Assembly: GCA_030549795.1 (NCBI GenBank)
Contig: JAUQQO010000054.1
Location: 50,520 to 114,519 of the forward strand
Length of the DNA stretch: 64,000 bases
Direction: 5' to 3'
Source: Pseudomonadota bacterium
GTDB taxonomy: Bacteria; Pseudomonadota; Alphaproteobacteria; Geminicoccales; Geminicoccaceae
Below are positions 37,987 to 47,511 of this stretch, piece after piece. A model generated the notes under the pieces. It searched no databases, was not told where the DNA came from, and saw only the letters and a list, made by a program, of their open reading frames with translations. A program made the position numbers and the translations under genes. Numbering within the stretch: position 1 is the first letter of the stretch; each line of letters opens with the position of its first letter.

Positions 37987-38050
37987 GGCCGGTTTTCTCA
38001 AACGCCCCGTCGCGTTAAAGTCGCATGCGAATAGATGCGCGGAACCCTCG

Positions 38051-39031
38051 GTGCGAGTTCGACGTCGAGCCTCCCTCACGTTTCTCCTCGCGAGCCCCTT
38101 CGCCGCTTGCTCGCGCGCATGGGCGTCGGAGACGTCCTTTTCCGCCTGGCTCGAAGCGTTCATGGCAGAAGCGCGCGCGCAGGGGATCTCGGCGGCCACG
38201 CTTGCGCGCGCCTTTTCCGGCGTGCGGCCGCTTCCCAGTGTGATCGAGGCCGACCGCAGGCAACCCGAGCGCCGATTGAGCTTTGCGGAATATCGCGCGC
38301 GGGTGGTCACGGAAGCGCGCATTCGCCAGGGTCGCGAGCTCGGGCGCATACATCGGGGGCTGCTCGAGCGGGTGCGAAACCGCTTCGGTGTGCCGCCGCC
38401 GATCGTGCTCGCTCTGTGGGGTATCGAATCGAGCTATGGCGCGCGCATGGGCGAGTATCGCGTCATCGACGCTTTGGCCACGCTCGCCTGGGAGGGCCGT
38501 CGAGCCGACCTGTTCCGCAAAGAACTGCTGGCGGCTTTACAGATCCTCGAGCGGGGCGAGCGCGAGGTCGAGGCACTACGCGGTTCCTGGGCCGGGGCCA
38601 TGGGGCAGTGTCAGTTCTTGCCCTCGTCCTACCTCCTCTACGCGATCGATTTCGACGGCGACGGCCGGCGCGACATCTGGGATAGTCTGCCCGACGTGTT
38701 CGGCTCGATCGCCCATTATCTCGTGCGCGCCGGTTGGGCGCCGGGGGAGCGCTGGGGCCGGCCGGTGCGCGCGGAGAGAATCGTTGCGCCGAACTTGGAC
38801 GGGCTCGAGCGTTCTTCGCCGTTGCGCGAATGGGCGCGGCGCGGGGTGCGCGCCCTCGATGGAGGCCCGCTTCCCGCACTCGAGCTCGAGGCCTCGCTTG
38901 TGCGCCCCGACGGCGACGGCGGGCCGGCCTTTCTCGTCTACCGCAACTTCCGCACGCTCATGGCGTGGAATCGCTCGACTTATTTTGCGCTTTCGGTAGG
39001 ACTGTTGGCCGATAGGCTTGCCGAAGCGTAG
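38051..39031 (+). CDS. lytic murein transglycosylase (MltB type)
   Basis: 326 residues from GTG 38051. Cleaves peptidoglycan glycan strands to form anhydromuropeptides. An N-terminal signal segment with ASPFAAC may be a lipobox or ordinary signal. The catalytic Glu is in LALWGIESSYGARMGEYRVI, and the family block AMGQCQFLPSSYLLYAIDF follows. The C terminus lacks a separate binding domain. It overlaps no gene and leads into rlpA. Confidence 0.9.
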   Translation: MRVRRRASLTFLLASPFAACSRAWASETSFSAWLEAFMAEARAQGISAATLARAFSGVRPLPSVIEADRRQPERRLSFAEYRARVVTEARIRQGRELGRIHRGLLERVRNRFGVPPPIVLALWGIESSYGARMGEYRVIDALATLAWEGRRADLFRKELLAALQILERGEREVEALRGSWAGAMGQCQFLPSSYLLYAIDFDGDGRRDIWDSLPDVFGSIAHYLVRAGWAPGERWGRPVRAERIVAPNLDGLERSSPLREWARRGVRALDGGPLPALELEASLVRPDGDGGPAFLVYRNFRTLMAWNRSTYFALSVGLLADRLAEA

Positions 39032-39056
39032 TCCGAAGATGGAGGAGAACAAAAGG

Positions 39057-39986
39057 ATGCCTCCTTCGCGCAGCATCCTTCTCCTGCCGCTCCTTTTGCT
39101 CGCCGCCTGTTCGACCCGGCCTCCGGCAACGACTTCGGATGCGCCCCCCAACGTTGTGGGCGTGTACAAGCTCGGTCGGCCCTACACCATCAACGGGCGT
39201 ACCTACGTCCCCGAATATGATCCCCATTACGACCGGGTCGGAATCGCTTCCTGGTACGGCGAGGCGTTCCACGGCAAGCCCACCGCCAACGGCGAGATCT
39301 TCGACAAGGATCGCATCAGCGCCGCTCATCCCACGTTACCGCTTCCAAGCCGCGTTCGCGTAACCAATCTCGAAAACGGCCGCTCGATCGAGCTGCGCGT
39401 CAACGACCGTGGGCCATTTGTGGGCGATCGGCTGATCGATCTCTCGCAGGCCGCGGCGCGCGAGCTGGGGTTCGAGGAGCAGGGGCTGGCGCGCGTGCGT
39501 GTTCAGTTCCTAGGCCTCGATGTGGCACAGGGCACCCCGCCCGAGCCCACCGTCCGCCTCGCCCGCAGCGACGGCACGAGCGCGTCGCAGCCGGCCGCGG
39601 CGGAGCGCTCGCAACCCCAAGCTAGAGGCGCCGCGCCGCCTGTGCGGGATACGCCCGCTCTTGTTGGCCCGCGCCTCGCACCCGGGGTCCAGCTGGCGAG
39701 CTTGAGCGCTCCTGCGCGGTCGATCTGCGCGTACGGACCGCATTGGATCCAACTCGGTGCCTTCACCGAGGAGGCGCGCTGGAAGGCGGCGTTGCGCACC
39801 GCGGCTCTGCTCGATCGGCCGCACGGCGAACCCGTGTTGATCAACGGCCGGGCTGCGCTGCGGGTGCGCGCGGGACCGGTACCGGACCGCAGCGAGGCGC
39901 TCGCACTCGCCGAACGGGCGCGGCGCTTGGGCTTTCCTGAGGCGTCGGTGGTCCCGGCCGCAGACCGGTCGATCGGGCGTTGTTGA
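39057..39986 (+). CDS. rlpA: septal ring lytic transglycosylase RlpA with SPOR domain
   Basis: 309-residue lipoprotein acting on denuded glycan at division sites. The ATG at 39057 gives a clear lipoprotein signal (ILLLPLLLLAAC, lipid-attached Cys) and has GGAGGAG nine bases upstream. The double-psi barrel (GIASWYGEAFHGKPTANGE and RVNDRGPFVGDRLIDLS) carries the catalytic Asp. After a low-complexity linker, a C-terminal SPOR domain starts near ICAYGPHWIQLGAFTEEARW. It precedes a D,D-carboxypeptidase, a usual neighbour. Confidence 0.93.
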   Translation: MPPSRSILLLPLLLLAACSTRPPATTSDAPPNVVGVYKLGRPYTINGRTYVPEYDPHYDRVGIASWYGEAFHGKPTANGEIFDKDRISAAHPTLPLPSRVRVTNLENGRSIELRVNDRGPFVGDRLIDLSQAAARELGFEEQGLARVRVQFLGLDVAQGTPPEPTVRLARSDGTSASQPAAAERSQPQARGAAPPVRDTPALVGPRLAPGVQLASLSAPARSICAYGPHWIQLGAFTEEARWKAALRTAALLDRPHGEPVLINGRAALRVRAGPVPDRSEALALAERARRLGFPEASVVPAADRSIGRC

Positions 39987-40009
39987 GCGTGCAAGGGAGG
40001 GGGACCGCG

Positions 40010-41158
40010 ATGGCCATTCGTGCTTGGCTCTTTGGCTTCGCGATCCTGTTCGCCGGCGTCTTGGCCGGGCCGGCGAGCCCGGCCCAGGCCTTCGAGACTT
40101 CTGCCAAGGCGGCGATCGTCATCGATCACCGCACCGGCCAAGAGCTGTTCGCCAAGAACCCCGATCTGCCGGTACCGCCTGCCTCGATGAGCAAACTCAT
40201 GACCGCTCTGCTCGTCTTCGAGGAGATCAAGGCCGGCCGTCTCAAGCTCGACGATGCGCTGCCGGTGTCGGAAAAGGCGTGGCGGACCGGCGGCTCGAAG
40301 ATGTTTGTCAAGGTGGGCGACCGGGTCAAAGTCTCGGATCTGTTGCGCGGGATGATCGTGCAGTCGGGCAACGACGCTTGCGTCGTCTTGGCCGAGGGGC
40401 TGGCCGGTAGCGAGGCCGCCTTTGCCGAGCGGATGAACCGACGCGCCGCCGAGATCGGGCTCACCAACAGCCGCTTCAAGAACGCTACCGGGTTGCATGA
40501 TCCCGAGCACGTCATGAGCGTGCGAGACCTTGCCATCCTCACGAGCAAGATCATCCGCGAGCATCCCGATCTTTATCGCATCTACAGCGAAAAAGAGTTC
40601 GAGTATGCGAAAATCCGTCAGCACAACCGCAACCCGCTTCTGCAGGCGGGTGTCCCCGGGGTGGACGGGGTCAAGACCGGCTATACCGAGGAAGCCGGCT
40701 ACGGGCTTGTGGTCTCGGCCGAACGCGACGGTCGCCGCGTGATCCTCGTGCTCGCTGGGCTCGAGACACTGCGTCAGCGGCGCAACGAGGCGGAACTGTT
40801 GCTCGAGTGGGCGTTTCGCGAATTCCAAGAGTATCGTCTGTTCGCTGCCGGCGAGACCGTGGTCGAGGTCCCCGTGTGGCTGGGTGCGAGCTGGACGGTT
40901 CCCGCCGTGCCCCGCACGACGGTCGGCATCACGCTGCGGCGCGAGGAACGGCCGGGGCTCAAGGTGACAGCGCGCTATACGGCTCCTGTGCCGGCACCCG
41001 TCGCCGAGGGCGAGGAGATCGGTGCGCTCGAGATCACCGCTCCCGGTCGCAATCCCATCGTCGTGCCCTTGGTGGCTGGCCGCTCGGTCGAGCGGGCGGG
41101 GCTCTTCGGGCGGCTCGCAGGCGCGCTCGTCTACCTCGTCCAGGGTGGGGGGGCCTGA
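40010..41158 (+). CDS. dacA: D-alanyl-D-alanine carboxypeptidase (S11, DacA/PBP5 type)
   Basis: 382 residues with a signal peptide ending ASPAQA. Removes the terminal D-Ala of peptidoglycan stem peptides. Penicillin-binding motifs are in order: SMSK (Ser nucleophile), SGN and KTG (in GVKTGYTEEAGYG), then a C-terminal beta domain of PBP5 type. The ATG at 40010 follows GGGAGGGGG. The next gene, tmk, starts six bases later. Confidence 0.94.
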   Translation: MAIRAWLFGFAILFAGVLAGPASPAQAFETSAKAAIVIDHRTGQELFAKNPDLPVPPASMSKLMTALLVFEEIKAGRLKLDDALPVSEKAWRTGGSKMFVKVGDRVKVSDLLRGMIVQSGNDACVVLAEGLAGSEAAFAERMNRRAAEIGLTNSRFKNATGLHDPEHVMSVRDLAILTSKIIREHPDLYRIYSEKEFEYAKIRQHNRNPLLQAGVPGVDGVKTGYTEEAGYGLVVSAERDGRRVILVLAGLETLRQRRNEAELLLEWAFREFQEYRLFAAGETVVEVPVWLGASWTVPAVPRTTVGITLRREERPGLKVTARYTAPVPAPVAEGEEIGALEITAPGRNPIVVPLVAGRSVERAGLFGRLAGALVYLVQGGGA

Positions 41159-41164
41159 GCAGGC

Positions 41165-41803
41165 GTGCAGCCGAACCGGGGCAGCTTCGTTACCCTCGAA
41201 GGCGGCGAGGGCGCAGGCAAGACCACCCAGCTCGAGAGGCTCGCGCAGTTCTTACAAGCGCGCGGGCTCTCGGTGGTTCGCACGCGCGAACCCGGCGGCA
41301 CGGAGGGAGCCGAAGCGATCCGCGCGCTTCTGCTTGAAGGCGCGCGCGAACGATGGAGCGTGCGCAGCGAGCTGCTCTTGCTCGCAGCCGCGCGGCAAGA
41401 CCATCTCGAGAAAGTGATCGAGCCGGCGCTCGCCGCGGGTGCTTGGGTGCTCTGCGACCGCTATCTCGATTCGACGCGGGTCTATCAGGGAATCGCGGGC
41501 GGTCTCGGCCTTGCCTTCGTCGATCGTCTGCAAGAGGAGATGCTCGGCTTTCGGCTACCCGATCTTACCGTCCTTCTCGACCTTCCGGCCGCGCGCGGGC
41601 TCGCGCGCCGCTACCAAAGTGGCCACACGACCCGCTTCGAGCGCAAAGAGGCGGACTTTCACGAGCGCGTGCGCACCGGTTTTCTCGCGCTCGCCCGCCG
41701 TGAACCCGAACGTTTCCTCGTCATCGACGCCGACCGCGAGATCGAGGCGGTCGCGCAAGACATTGCGCGCGCCGTCGCCCTCCGCTTCGGATTGCCCCTG
41801 TGA
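41165..41803 (+). CDS. tmk: thymidylate kinase
   Basis: 212 residues from GTG 41165. Phosphorylates dTMP to dTDP. The P-loop is LEGGEGAGKTTQLE, the DR-Y block is LCDRYLDSTRVYQG, and the lid Arg residues follow near RYQSGHTTRFE. It overlaps holB by four bases (GTGA), a conserved pairing. Confidence 0.96.
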   Translation: MQPNRGSFVTLEGGEGAGKTTQLERLAQFLQARGLSVVRTREPGGTEGAEAIRALLLEGARERWSVRSELLLLAAARQDHLEKVIEPALAAGAWVLCDRYLDSTRVYQGIAGGLGLAFVDRLQEEMLGFRLPDLTVLLDLPAARGLARRYQSGHTTRFERKEADFHERVRTGFLALARREPERFLVIDADREIEAVAQDIARAVALRFGLPL

Positions 41804-42888
41804 GCCGCGCTTTTACCGCGCGCAGCGGACCACTGGATCCCGCTGCCAACCCGCATCTCTTCGGTCACGATCCGGCACTCGAGCGATGGCGGCGCGCCTG
41901 GCGCTCCGGCCGGCTCGCCCACGCCTGGATGCTCACCGGCCCCAAGGGAGTGGGAAAGGCCACGCTCGCCTATCGTCTCGCCCGACTGTGGCTTCTGGGC
42001 GATCCCGAGCATCCATCGGCGATCGATCCCCAAGCGCCGATCTTTCGCCAGGTCGCATCGGGAGCCCATCCCGATCTCCATCGCCTCGCGCCGCGGCATA
42101 GCGGCCTTGTGCGCGGCCGCCGACCGGAGCTGCCGGTGGAGGAGGTGCGCGAGACGCTAGCACTCCTCCAACAAACGGGGCTTTCCGGCCACAGGCGGGT
42201 GTGCCTGATCGAGGATGCCGAGCTCGCCTTGAACGAAGAGGGTGAGAACGCGCTCTTAAAGCTGCTCGAGGAACCGCCGCCGGGGCTGTTGTTCATCCTC
42301 GTGGTACAGCGGCCCGGTCTGCTTCCGCCCACCATCGCCTCGCGCTGCGTGCCCTTGCGCCTGCTTCCCCTTAGCGAAGCGGACCTGCGTCGGGCCATAG
42401 CCGTGCTCGCCCCCGAGCTCGAGGCCCATCCGCTCGTCGAGGCGCTCGTGGCCTGCGCCGAGGGCTGCCCCGGTCGTGCGCTTGCGCGCGCGCACAACGG
42501 CTGGCTCGACGCCTACGGCCGCTTGCTCGCCGCGCTCGCGCAAGGGGATCTTCCGGGTCGGTTGGAGGCGGCCCAGATCCTCGCCGAGTGGACGCAAGAA
42601 GAGGGAGTAGCGGGGGCGGTCGAGCTCATGGGCGCACTCTTGCGCCGTCTTGCCCATTGGCTCGCCGGGCGCGAGCCGCGGGTGGCCTTCAGCGAGGAAG
42701 AGCGAGGGCAGCTGTCGGCGCTCGCCTGCCGACTCGAGCTTGATCATGTGCTCGCCTTGTGGGAGAAGCTCGGCGCGCTCGCCGCCGGCGTCGAGGCACT
42801 CAATCTCGACCCTTTTCAGGCCTTCGTGCCGCTTCTGCGGAGCCTGGGCGGGGCGGCCGCGCCGCAGCCGGTGCGCGCCGGAACCTGA
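41800..42888 (+). CDS. holB: DNA polymerase III subunit delta prime
   Basis: 362-residue clamp-loader subunit. AAA+ core with GPKGVGKATLAYRLARLWL, LIEDAELALNEEGENALLKL and the sensor region TIASRCVPLRL. The zinc module cysteines of enteric HolB are not present. It starts at GTG 41800 overlapping tmk and is followed by metG after 20 bases. Confidence 0.92.
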   Translation: MSRAFTARSGPLDPAANPHLFGHDPALERWRRAWRSGRLAHAWMLTGPKGVGKATLAYRLARLWLLGDPEHPSAIDPQAPIFRQVASGAHPDLHRLAPRHSGLVRGRRPELPVEEVRETLALLQQTGLSGHRRVCLIEDAELALNEEGENALLKLLEEPPPGLLFILVVQRPGLLPPTIASRCVPLRLLPLSEADLRRAIAVLAPELEAHPLVEALVACAEGCPGRALARAHNGWLDAYGRLLAALAQGDLPGRLEAAQILAEWTQEEGVAGAVELMGALLRRLAHWLAGREPRVAFSEEERGQLSALACRLELDHVLALWEKLGALAAGVEALNLDPFQAFVPLLRSLGGAAAPQPVRAGT

Positions 42889-42908
42889 AGAGGTCGAGGA
42901 GCCGAACC

Positions 42909-44447
42909 ATGGCCGCGCGGGACGCCTTCTACGTCACCTCGCCGATCTATTACGTCAACGACAGTCCGCACATCGGGCACGCCTACACTACGCTCGCTTG
43001 CGATGTGATGGCGCGTTTCATGCGCCTGGATGGCCGCCGCGTGCGGTTTCTCACCGGAACCGACGAGCACGGCCAAAAAGTCGAGAAGGCGGCGCGCGAA
43101 GCGGGTATGGAACCGCAGGCCTTTACCGATGAGGTCTCGCAGCGCTTCCGCCGCATGGTCACGGTCATGGGCACTTCGCCCGATGATTTCATCCGCACCA
43201 CCGAAGAGCGGCACGTGCGCGCGGTGACGGCTTTGTGGCGCAAGCTCACAGAAGCCGGCGACATCTATCTCGGTACTTACGCCGGTTGGTATTCGGTGCG
43301 CGATGAGGCGTTCTATGCCGAAAGCGAGCTCGTGGACGGCAAGGCGCCCACTGGAGCGCCGGTCGAGTGGGTCGAAGAACCCTCTTATTTCTTCCGTCTT
43401 TCGGCCTGGCAGGAGCGGCTGCTCGCCTTCTACGAGCGCAATCCGCGCGCTATTCTGCCTTTGAGCCGCAGGAACGAGGTAATCAGCTTCGTCAAGGGCG
43501 GGCTGCAGGACCTTTCGGTGTCGCGCACCAGTTTCCGCTGGGGAATTCCCGTTCCGGACGATCCCGACCACGTCATCTACGTCTGGCTTGACGCACTCAC
43601 CAATTACTTGAGTGCACTCGGCTATCCCGACACGCAAAACGAGCTCTTTGCGAATTTTTGGCCGGCGGCGCTGCACGTGGTCGGCAAAGACATTCTGCGC
43701 TTTCACACCGTCTATTGGCCTGCTTTCTTGATGAGCGCCGGGCTCGAGCCGCCGCAATGCGTCTTCGCACACGGATGGTGGACCAACGAGGGGCAGAAGA
43801 TCTCCAAATCGCTCGGCAACGTCATCGACCCCTTCGATCTCGTCGCCCGCTATGGGCTCGATCAGGTCCGCTATTTCCTCATGCGCGAGGTGCCCTTCGG
43901 ACAAGATGGCGACTTCTCGCGCGCCGCTATGCTCAAGCGCGCCAACCATGACCTCGCCAACGACTATGGCAACCTCGTCCAGCGCGTCCTTGCCATGGTG
44001 CAGCGCAATTGTGGGGGGCGGATCCCGGAGCCGGGTGCGCTCGCCGCGGAAGACGACGAACTCCTCGCCGCTGCCCATGGCCTTTTGCCCGCGGTGCGCA
44101 CGGCGATGGAGGAAGTGGCCCCCCACAAAGCACTCGAGGCGATCTTCGAGGTGATCGGACGCGCCAACCGCTATGTCGATGCGCAGGCTCCTTGGGTCCT
44201 CGCCAAGCGCGATCCAGCGCGTCTTAAGACGGTGTTGTGGACCGCCTGCGAAACGATCCGCCACATCGCCACCTTGACTTTGCCCTTTATGCCCAATGCT
44301 TCCGCCCAGATCCTCGATCAGCTGGGAGTGAGCGAGCCTGCACGCCGCTTCTCGCATCTCGGGCCCGACGGCGCGCATCTTGTGCCCGGCACGCCGGTGC
44401 CGCCGCCGCGCGCGGTCTTTCCGCGGCTATCGGAGAGTGTGGCGTGA
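42909..44447 (+). CDS. metG: methionyl-tRNA synthetase
   Basis: 512 residues. The class I motifs are HIGHAYTT near the N terminus and KISKS (variant of KMSKS) in TNEGQKISKSLGN. It is the short form without a C-terminal dimerisation domain and without the usual zinc-knuckle cysteines. The ATG at 42909 follows GAGGAG. It overlaps the TatD gene by four bases. Confidence 0.96.
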   Translation: MAARDAFYVTSPIYYVNDSPHIGHAYTTLACDVMARFMRLDGRRVRFLTGTDEHGQKVEKAAREAGMEPQAFTDEVSQRFRRMVTVMGTSPDDFIRTTEERHVRAVTALWRKLTEAGDIYLGTYAGWYSVRDEAFYAESELVDGKAPTGAPVEWVEEPSYFFRLSAWQERLLAFYERNPRAILPLSRRNEVISFVKGGLQDLSVSRTSFRWGIPVPDDPDHVIYVWLDALTNYLSALGYPDTQNELFANFWPAALHVVGKDILRFHTVYWPAFLMSAGLEPPQCVFAHGWWTNEGQKISKSLGNVIDPFDLVARYGLDQVRYFLMREVPFGQDGDFSRAAMLKRANHDLANDYGNLVQRVLAMVQRNCGGRIPEPGALAAEDDELLAAAHGLLPAVRTAMEEVAPHKALEAIFEVIGRANRYVDAQAPWVLAKRDPARLKTVLWTACETIRHIATLTLPFMPNASAQILDQLGVSEPARRFSHLGPDGAHLVPGTPVPPPRAVFPRLSESVA

Positions 44448-45235
44448 TCGTCGATTCCCACTGCCATCTCGACTATCCGGGGTTGGCCGAGCGCGAAGCG
44501 GAGGTGATCGCGAATGCGCGCGCAGCCGGCCTTGTCGCGTTGCTCTCGATCGGCACGAGGCGGTCGAGTTGGGCGAAGACGGTCGCGCTTGCCGAGCGCT
44601 GGCCGGAAGTGTGGGCAGCGGTCGGCATCCACCCCCACCATGCGGGCGAGGAAATGCTCGAAGATCCCGGCCCGCTCATCGAAGCCGCACGCCATCCCAA
44701 GGTCGTGGCGATCGGAGAAGTGGGGCTCGACTTCTATTACGATCGCGCGCCGCGGGCGGCGCAGGAGCGGAGCTTTCGCCTGCACATCGAGGCCTGCCGG
44801 CAGACGGGCCTGCCGCTCGTCGTCCACACCCGTGAGGCCGACGATGCCACCATCGCTGTCCTCGAAGAGGAATGCCGGAAAGGTCCGGTGCGCGGTGTCA
44901 TCCACTGTTTCAGCTCTTCGCGTAGGCTCGCTCAAGCGGCGCTCGCGCTCGGCTTCCACCTCGGCATCGGCGGCATCGTGACCTTCAAGCGCTCGCAAGA
45001 GCTCCGCACCATCGTCAAGGAGGTGCCGCTCGAGCGCTGTCTGCTCGAAACCGATGCTCCCTACCTCGCCCCCGAACCCCATCGCGGCAAAACCAACGAG
45101 CCGGCCTTCGTTGTGCACACCGCCAAAGTCCTAGCCGAGGTCAAAGGCGTGACGCTGGCAGAGGTCGAGCGCGTAACAACCGAAGCCTTCTTCGGGCTGT
45201 TCGAAAAGGCGCAGCGGTGCGCCGAGGCGGCATGA
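44444..45235 (+). CDS. tatD: TatD family metal-dependent hydrolase (DNase)
   Basis: 263 residues from GTG 44444. TIM-barrel hydrolase with the metal site DSHCHLDYPG, the bridging Glu in GEVGLDFYYDRAP, His residues in VVHTRE and GVIHCFSSS, and the terminal LLETDAPYLAPEPHRGKTN. Family members act as 3'-5' exonucleases or related hydrolases. Its conserved place is after metG. Confidence 0.93.
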   Translation: MIVDSHCHLDYPGLAEREAEVIANARAAGLVALLSIGTRRSSWAKTVALAERWPEVWAAVGIHPHHAGEEMLEDPGPLIEAARHPKVVAIGEVGLDFYYDRAPRAAQERSFRLHIEACRQTGLPLVVHTREADDATIAVLEEECRKGPVRGVIHCFSSSRRLAQAALALGFHLGIGGIVTFKRSQELRTIVKEVPLERCLLETDAPYLAPEPHRGKTNEPAFVVHTAKVLAEVKGVTLAEVERVTTEAFFGLFEKAQRCAEAA

Positions 45236-46002
45236 GGGTGACGGTTCTGGGCTGCGGCACTTCTTCGGGAGTGCCCCAGATCGGCTGCGACTGTCGTGTC
45301 TGCCGCTCGGCAGACCCACGCGACAAGCGGCGCCGCTGCGCGCTGTTCATCGAGGTCGAGGGCAAAAAGATCCTCATCGACACCGGGCCAGATCTGCGCC
45401 AACAGTGTCTCGATGCCGGGATCGGCGCCATCGACGCGCTTCTCTATACGCATGCCCATGCCGATCACCTGCACGGCATCGATGATCTGCGGGCGATCAA
45501 CAACATCATCATGGCGCCCATTCCGACCTTTGCGCACAGGAGCGTGTTCGAGCGGATCCGGGCGCGCTTTGCTTATGTTTTCGAGGGCGGTCGCAGCGAA
45601 TTCGGCTATTGGCGTCCCGAACTCGCCCCCCATGAGATCAATGGTCCGTTCGCTCTTGGTCCGGTCGAGATCCGCCCCTTCCGCCAACGCCACGGGCGCG
45701 GCGAGAGCTGGGGCTTCCGCATCGGCCGGTTCGCGTACTCCACCGACACTGATGGGCTCGACACCGAGGCCTTCGAGACCTTGCGCGGGGTGGAGGTGTG
45801 GATCGTGGACTGTCTGCGCGAGCGGCCCCATCCGAGCCACGCGCATCTAGCCCTCACACTCTCCTGGATCGAGCGGGTGGGGCCCAAGCGGGCCTTCCTC
45901 ACCCACATGAACCACGAGCTCTCTTACGCCGACTGGCTCGAGCGGTTGCCGGCCGGGGTACTTCCCGCGCACGACGGGCTAACGCTCGAGATCGCCCCGT
46001 GA
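45232..46002 (+). CDS. MBL-fold metal-dependent hydrolase (PhnP-like)
   Basis: 256 residues. The opening VLGCGTSSGVPQIGCDCRVC, with cysteines for a structural metal, and the active-site THAHADHLHGIDDLR are typical of the PhnP-like group of phosphodiesterases. It overlaps tatD by four bases and is a usual partner downstream of metG-tatD in alphaproteobacteria. The substrate is unknown. Confidence 0.92.
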   Translation: MRVTVLGCGTSSGVPQIGCDCRVCRSADPRDKRRRCALFIEVEGKKILIDTGPDLRQQCLDAGIGAIDALLYTHAHADHLHGIDDLRAINNIIMAPIPTFAHRSVFERIRARFAYVFEGGRSEFGYWRPELAPHEINGPFALGPVEIRPFRQRHGRGESWGFRIGRFAYSTDTDGLDTEAFETLRGVEVWIVDCLRERPHPSHAHLALTLSWIERVGPKRAFLTHMNHELSYADWLERLPAGVLPAHDGLTLEIAP

Positions 46003-46021
46003 TCGGCGCTCAGGGCAAAGG

Positions 46022-46648
46022 ATGACGGGCAAGACCCTGGAGGCGCTGGGCTATCTCGATCTGCCGCCGGGCCGGCTCGCTACGCTCGTCACCTTTCTCG
46101 AGATGACCGCGCCGCCTAAGCCGCGCGCGCTTCCACCACGTCCGGAGCTCGAGCTTCGCTTGTGGCGGCGACCCGCACCTGCCGCTTACCGCCGGCTCTT
46201 CCGCCGCGTGGGCGAGCCGTGGCTGTGGTTCAGCCGCCTTCTTCTCGCGGATGAAGCGCTCGCGGCGGTGATCCACCACCCCCGCGTCGAGATCTTCGTG
46301 CTCGCGCGCAGCGGCGTGGACATCGGTTTCGCCGAGCTCGACTTTCGCGTCCAGGGGCAGTGTGAACTCGCCTTTTTCGGGCTGGTTCCGGAAGCGATCG
46401 GTACCGGAGCCGGGCGCTGGCTCATGACGCATGTGCTCGAGCGCGCCTGGCGGCCGGGGGTGAGCCGGGTGTGGGTACACACCTGCCATTTCGACCACCC
46501 CGGGGCTCTGGCTTTTTACACCCGCTCGGGCTTTCGCCCGTTCAAGCTTGCGATCGAGGTGTTCGAGGACCCCCGCCTCAGCGGCCTGTTGCCCTCCACC
46601 GCCGCCCCCCACGTCCCCCTCGTCAGTTCGCAGCGCGCCAGCGGCTGA
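46022..46648 (+). CDS. GNAT family N-acetyltransferase
   Basis: 208 residues. The acetyl-CoA-binding loop appears as GLVPEAIGTGAGRWLMTHVL, with the later strand VWVHTCHFDHPGALAFYTRS and GFRPF ending typical of GNAT folds. The acceptor is unknown. It ends eight bases before the convergent sulfurtransferase gene. Confidence 0.9.
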   Translation: MTGKTLEALGYLDLPPGRLATLVTFLEMTAPPKPRALPPRPELELRLWRRPAPAAYRRLFRRVGEPWLWFSRLLLADEALAAVIHHPRVEIFVLARSGVDIGFAELDFRVQGQCELAFFGLVPEAIGTGAGRWLMTHVLERAWRPGVSRVWVHTCHFDHPGALAFYTRSGFRPFKLAIEVFEDPRLSGLLPSTAAPHVPLVSSQRASG

Positions 46649-46656
46649 GGGGCGGC

Positions 46657-47490
46657 TCAGCGCTCGATGGGCGTATCGGGCAGAGCACCCCACTCGCTCC
46701 ACGAGCCGTCGTAGACCGCAACGTCCGGCCGGCCGAGCTCGAACAGCGCGAGCGCGGCGACGCAGGCCGACACACCCGAGCCACAACTGCACACGATGGG
46801 CTTGGTCAGATCGACCCCGGCGCGCCGGAAAGCCTCGGCGAGCGCTGGTTTGGCGCGCAAGCGACCATCGGGTGCGATCAGTTCGGAATAGGGCAGATTG
46901 AGGCTGCCCGGGATATGGCCGGAGCGCAGCCCCGGCCGAGGCTCCGGCACCGCGCCGCGAAAGCGTGCCGCTGAGCGGGTGTCCACCACCTGCTCGTGCC
47001 GAGTCGTGAGATTGGCACGCATCTGGTCGAGCTCGCGCAACAGCAAGCTGTGAAAGCGCGCCGTGAAGTGACGCTCGCGCGGGCGCGGAGGAAGATCTTC
47101 CAAAGGTCGCCCCTCCGCCTTCCAGCGCTCCAAGCCGCCGTCGAGTACATACACCCCTTCGTGACCGAAGAGGCGGAACATCCACCACACCCGCGCGGAC
47201 GCACAGAACCGGTTGTTGTCGTAGACGACGATGGTCACCCCATCGCCGAGGCCGAGCTTCCGCACTTTCGCGCTAAATTTGGCGGGCGAGGGGACCATGT
47301 GGGGATAAGGGCTCGTCTCATCGCAGATCTCATCGATGTCGAAATAGACCGCCCCCGGGATGTGCGCCGCCTCATATTCGGCGCGCGCATTGCGGCCCGA
47401 ATCGGGCATCACCCAGGTGGCGTCCACCACCCGGATGTCGGGCGCGTTCAGCCGCTCGGCGAGCCAATCGGTGGAAACGAGCGCGCTCAT
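46657..47490 (-). CDS. sseA: 3-mercaptopyruvate sulfurtransferase
   Basis: 277 residues with two rhodanese domains. The active loop CSCGSGVSACVAALAL matches the CGSGV form found in mercaptopyruvate rather than thiosulfate sulfurtransferases (CRKGV). It transfers sulphur from mercaptopyruvate to acceptors. It follows cysteine synthase by 21 bases, suggesting a small sulphur-metabolism operon. Confidence 0.93.
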   Translation of the reverse strand: MSALVSTDWLAERLNAPDIRVVDATWVMPDSGRNARAEYEAAHIPGAVYFDIDEICDETSPYPHMVPSPAKFSAKVRKLGLGDGVTIVVYDNNRFCASARVWWMFRLFGHEGVYVLDGGLERWKAEGRPLEDLPPRPRERHFTARFHSLLLRELDQMRANLTTRHEQVVDTRSAARFRGAVPEPRPGLRSGHIPGSLNLPYSELIAPDGRLRAKPALAEAFRRAGVDLTKPIVCSCGSGVSACVAALALFELGRPDVAVYDGSWSEWGALPDTPIER

Positions 47491-47511
47491 CGAACTCTCC
47501 GCGGGCGGGAA